A DNA stretch of 15,278 bases, from positions 1-15,278 of the forward strand of contig CAAGLS010000006.1 in assembly GCA_900770845.1 (NCBI GenBank), read 5' to 3'. This DNA comes from an uncultured Prevotella sp. (lineage in GTDB: Bacteria > Bacteroidota > Bacteroidia > Bacteroidales > Bacteroidaceae). Positions 14,278 to 15,278 of the stretch are shown here, piece after piece (positions within the stretch are counted from its first letter, which is position 1; the number at the start of each line of letters is the position of its first letter). The translations under genes were made by a program, and so were the position numbers. The notes below the pieces were generated by a model. That model made no database searches. It worked only from the letters and a program-made list of their open reading frames with translations, and was not told where the DNA came from.

Positions 14278-14551
14278 AAGGTCGGTTCTAAAAATTAGGT
14301 CAAGGCGTATTGGGCCTGCGCCCACCTTTTCTCGCCATGGCAGAATCCAAGCGAGCTTGGCTCTGCTCATTTGGCTTATCGAAAAGGTTCTGCAAGCTAT
14401 CAGCACTCAAAACGTAAGTTGAAGAGGGAGTGTAGCGGGCTACACGGCCGATGAGACTTGACGTTTTGAGACCGACAGATGCAGAAGACGACCGAAATAA
14501 CATATATACATATCGGCTTGGTTTCTAAACCTATTTTTTAGAACCGACCTT
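14278..14551 (+). mobile_element. MITE-like element, copy 3 (long form)
   Basis: 274 bp with the same terminal inverted repeats (14278-14299 and 14530-14551, one mismatch in 22) and the same interior, including CTCAAAACGT (14406-14415) paired with ACGTTTTGAG (14461-14470). Unlike copies 1 and 2 it has about 78 extra bases (about 14312-14389) near the left end. That segment has its own hairpin: GCAG...CCAAGC GA GCTTGG..CTGC around 14341-14366. It sits between the divergent flavoprotein promoter and the 3' end of the next gene. A 67-codon minus-strand frame inside covers only repeat sequence and is unlikely to be a real gene. No transposase is present. Confidence 0.8.
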
Positions 14552-14587
14552 GCCATTGACAATATCAAGCCATAGGATGCCCGAGCT

Positions 14588-15278
14588 TCAGGAAACCGCC
14601 ACCTCCTCATATTTCACGAGGTCGCAGCCCCTTATCTGGATGACGATGGGATGCAGGCGTGTGCCGTGGAGCATGGCCTGCAGTCGGTGGTCGACGGCGT
14701 AGCGGCGGATTTGCCCAACCGCCTCCTCCCACTGTCGCTGGGCGTCGGCCTCCGAGGCATCGGCCTTGAGGTACTTCAGCTCAAGGATGTAGCTGTGGGC
14801 CACCATCGGATACGTCTTGTAGTTGGGCAGGAGGAAGAAGTCGCAGAACCCATGGTTCATCTCCAGCTCGGGCGCGACGAGATAGTAATTTGTCAGCGTG
14901 AGATAGGCATTCATGAAGCCCTGCAGATTGCGTTCCCCCTCGATGAGCTGCCTCACGGAGGTCGTGTCGTGATAGGCCCGGCAGACAAGCTCTATGAGCG
15001 GCCGCCAGTCGCCGTGTATTGCGGCAAGGCTGAAATCCATTCTCAACTCGCTGACATTGACGGGGGCTATGGACTGATACTCATCGAGCAGATAGTGGTA
15101 GTACTGGAGCCGAACATTGTTGTTGGGAATGGTCAATGCCAGCAGTTCTCCCTCCACCGCGCCGATGGTCAGCATGCCGTAGTAGTAGAGCAGGCTGACG
15201 AAGTTGCCGAACTCCATGATACGCTCCGCGGGGAAATGGCTCACGATCTGCCCGTAGATGAAGCCGTCCTCGGCAATC
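14588..15278 (-). CDS. AAA-ATPase-like / PD-(D/E)XK nuclease family protein, C-terminal part only
   Basis: The frame is open from the right edge (first full residues IAEDGFIYGQIVSHFPAERI) to the TGA at 14588; about 230 codons are visible. The internal GTG at 15244 is not a start, because the frame continues upstream with family-like sequence. FGNFVSLLYYYGMLTI and LQYYHYLLDEY are typical of the linker after the AAA-ATPase-like domain. The C-terminal nuclease fold shows GFCDFFLLPN (Asp at 14842-14840) and YILELKYLKA (Glu-x-Lys at 14782-14774), the D...ExK catalytic pattern. The N-terminal ATPase half lies outside the window. These proteins are abundant, multi-copy and poorly understood in Bacteroidales; a mobile or defence-related role is only speculated. 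No terminator is obvious before MITE-like copy 3. Confidence 0.85.
   Translation of the reverse strand, partial: IAEDGFIYGQIVSHFPAERIMEFGNFVSLLYYYGMLTIGAVEGELLALTIPNNNVRLQYYHYLLDEYQSIAPVNVSELRMDFSLAAIHGDWRPLIELVCRAYHDTTSVRQLIEGERNLQGFMNAYLTLTNYYLVAPELEMNHGFCDFFLLPNYKTYPMVAHSYILELKYLKADASEADAQRQWEEAVGQIRRYAVDHRLQAMLHGTRLHPIVIQIRGCDLVKYEEVAVS

Noticed and set aside
14300..14503. 67-codon minus-strand frame inside MITE-like copy 3
   Set aside because: It lies wholly within repeat sequence; copies 1 and 2 lack a third of it. Similar short annotated proteins are probably repeat-derived.
14588..15244. Complete gene starting at the GTG at 15244
   Set aside because: The frame stays open to the window edge with family-like residues upstream, so the GTG is an internal valine and the gene is truncated by the window.

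Overview
The window reads as a chromosome segment from a member of the Bacteroidales, most likely Prevotella or a close relative. The evidence is an outer-membrane beta-barrel (TonB-receptor-like) protein, several sites matching the Bacteroidetes promoter consensus (TTG, 19-20 bases, then TAnnTTTG), almost no Shine-Dalgarno sites, and the neighbourhood prmC-recX-comF on one strand with ribD divergent. Most genes look GC-rich by eye. The first 2.5 kb is visibly more AT-rich. The genus is inference.

Layout. 1-2115 (-): an outer-membrane beta-barrel protein cut by the left edge. 2278-2475 (-): a decayed DUF3791-type gene behind a good promoter. 2567-3544 (-): a DUF445 membrane protein, preceded by a frameshifted C-terminal scrap of a PD-(D/E)XK/Rpn-type nuclease and a strong promoter. 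3817-4320: no gene, but two palindromes. 4321-6592 (-): prmC, recX and comF, with recX and comF overlapping as ATGA and a three-copy 22-bp tandem array between prmC and recX. 6885-7853 (+): ribD, flanked on both sides by same-orientation copies of a ~200-bp MITE-like element. 8083-9027 (+): a YitT-family membrane protein. 9028-10005: a gene-free kilobase holding a strong promoter, a series of hairpins that may be a structured RNA, a pyrimidine-rich stretch, and a second three-copy 22-bp array of palindromes. 10006-13179 (+): an exported GH2 beta-galactosidase with a clear terminator. 13267-14138 (-): an iron-sulfur flavoprotein-like reductase, translationally coupled to a small gene broken by an in-frame TAG. 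14278-14551: a third, longer copy of the MITE-like element. 14588-15278 (-): the C-terminal part of an AAA-ATPase/PD-(D/E)XK family protein, cut by the right edge.

How it fits together. The conserved genes are housekeeping: release-factor methylation (prmC), RecA control (recX), a DNA-uptake-type phosphoribosyltransferase (comF) and riboflavin synthesis (ribD). The beta-galactosidase and the outer-membrane protein are separate transport and glycan-use functions with no visible Sus-type partners here. I see no phage, CRISPR or defence operon. The most unusual content is non-coding: three related palindromic elements, two of which bracket ribD and form the DNA just upstream of two start codons, two 22-bp triple arrays, and the hairpin-rich transcript candidate near 9.13-9.37 kb.
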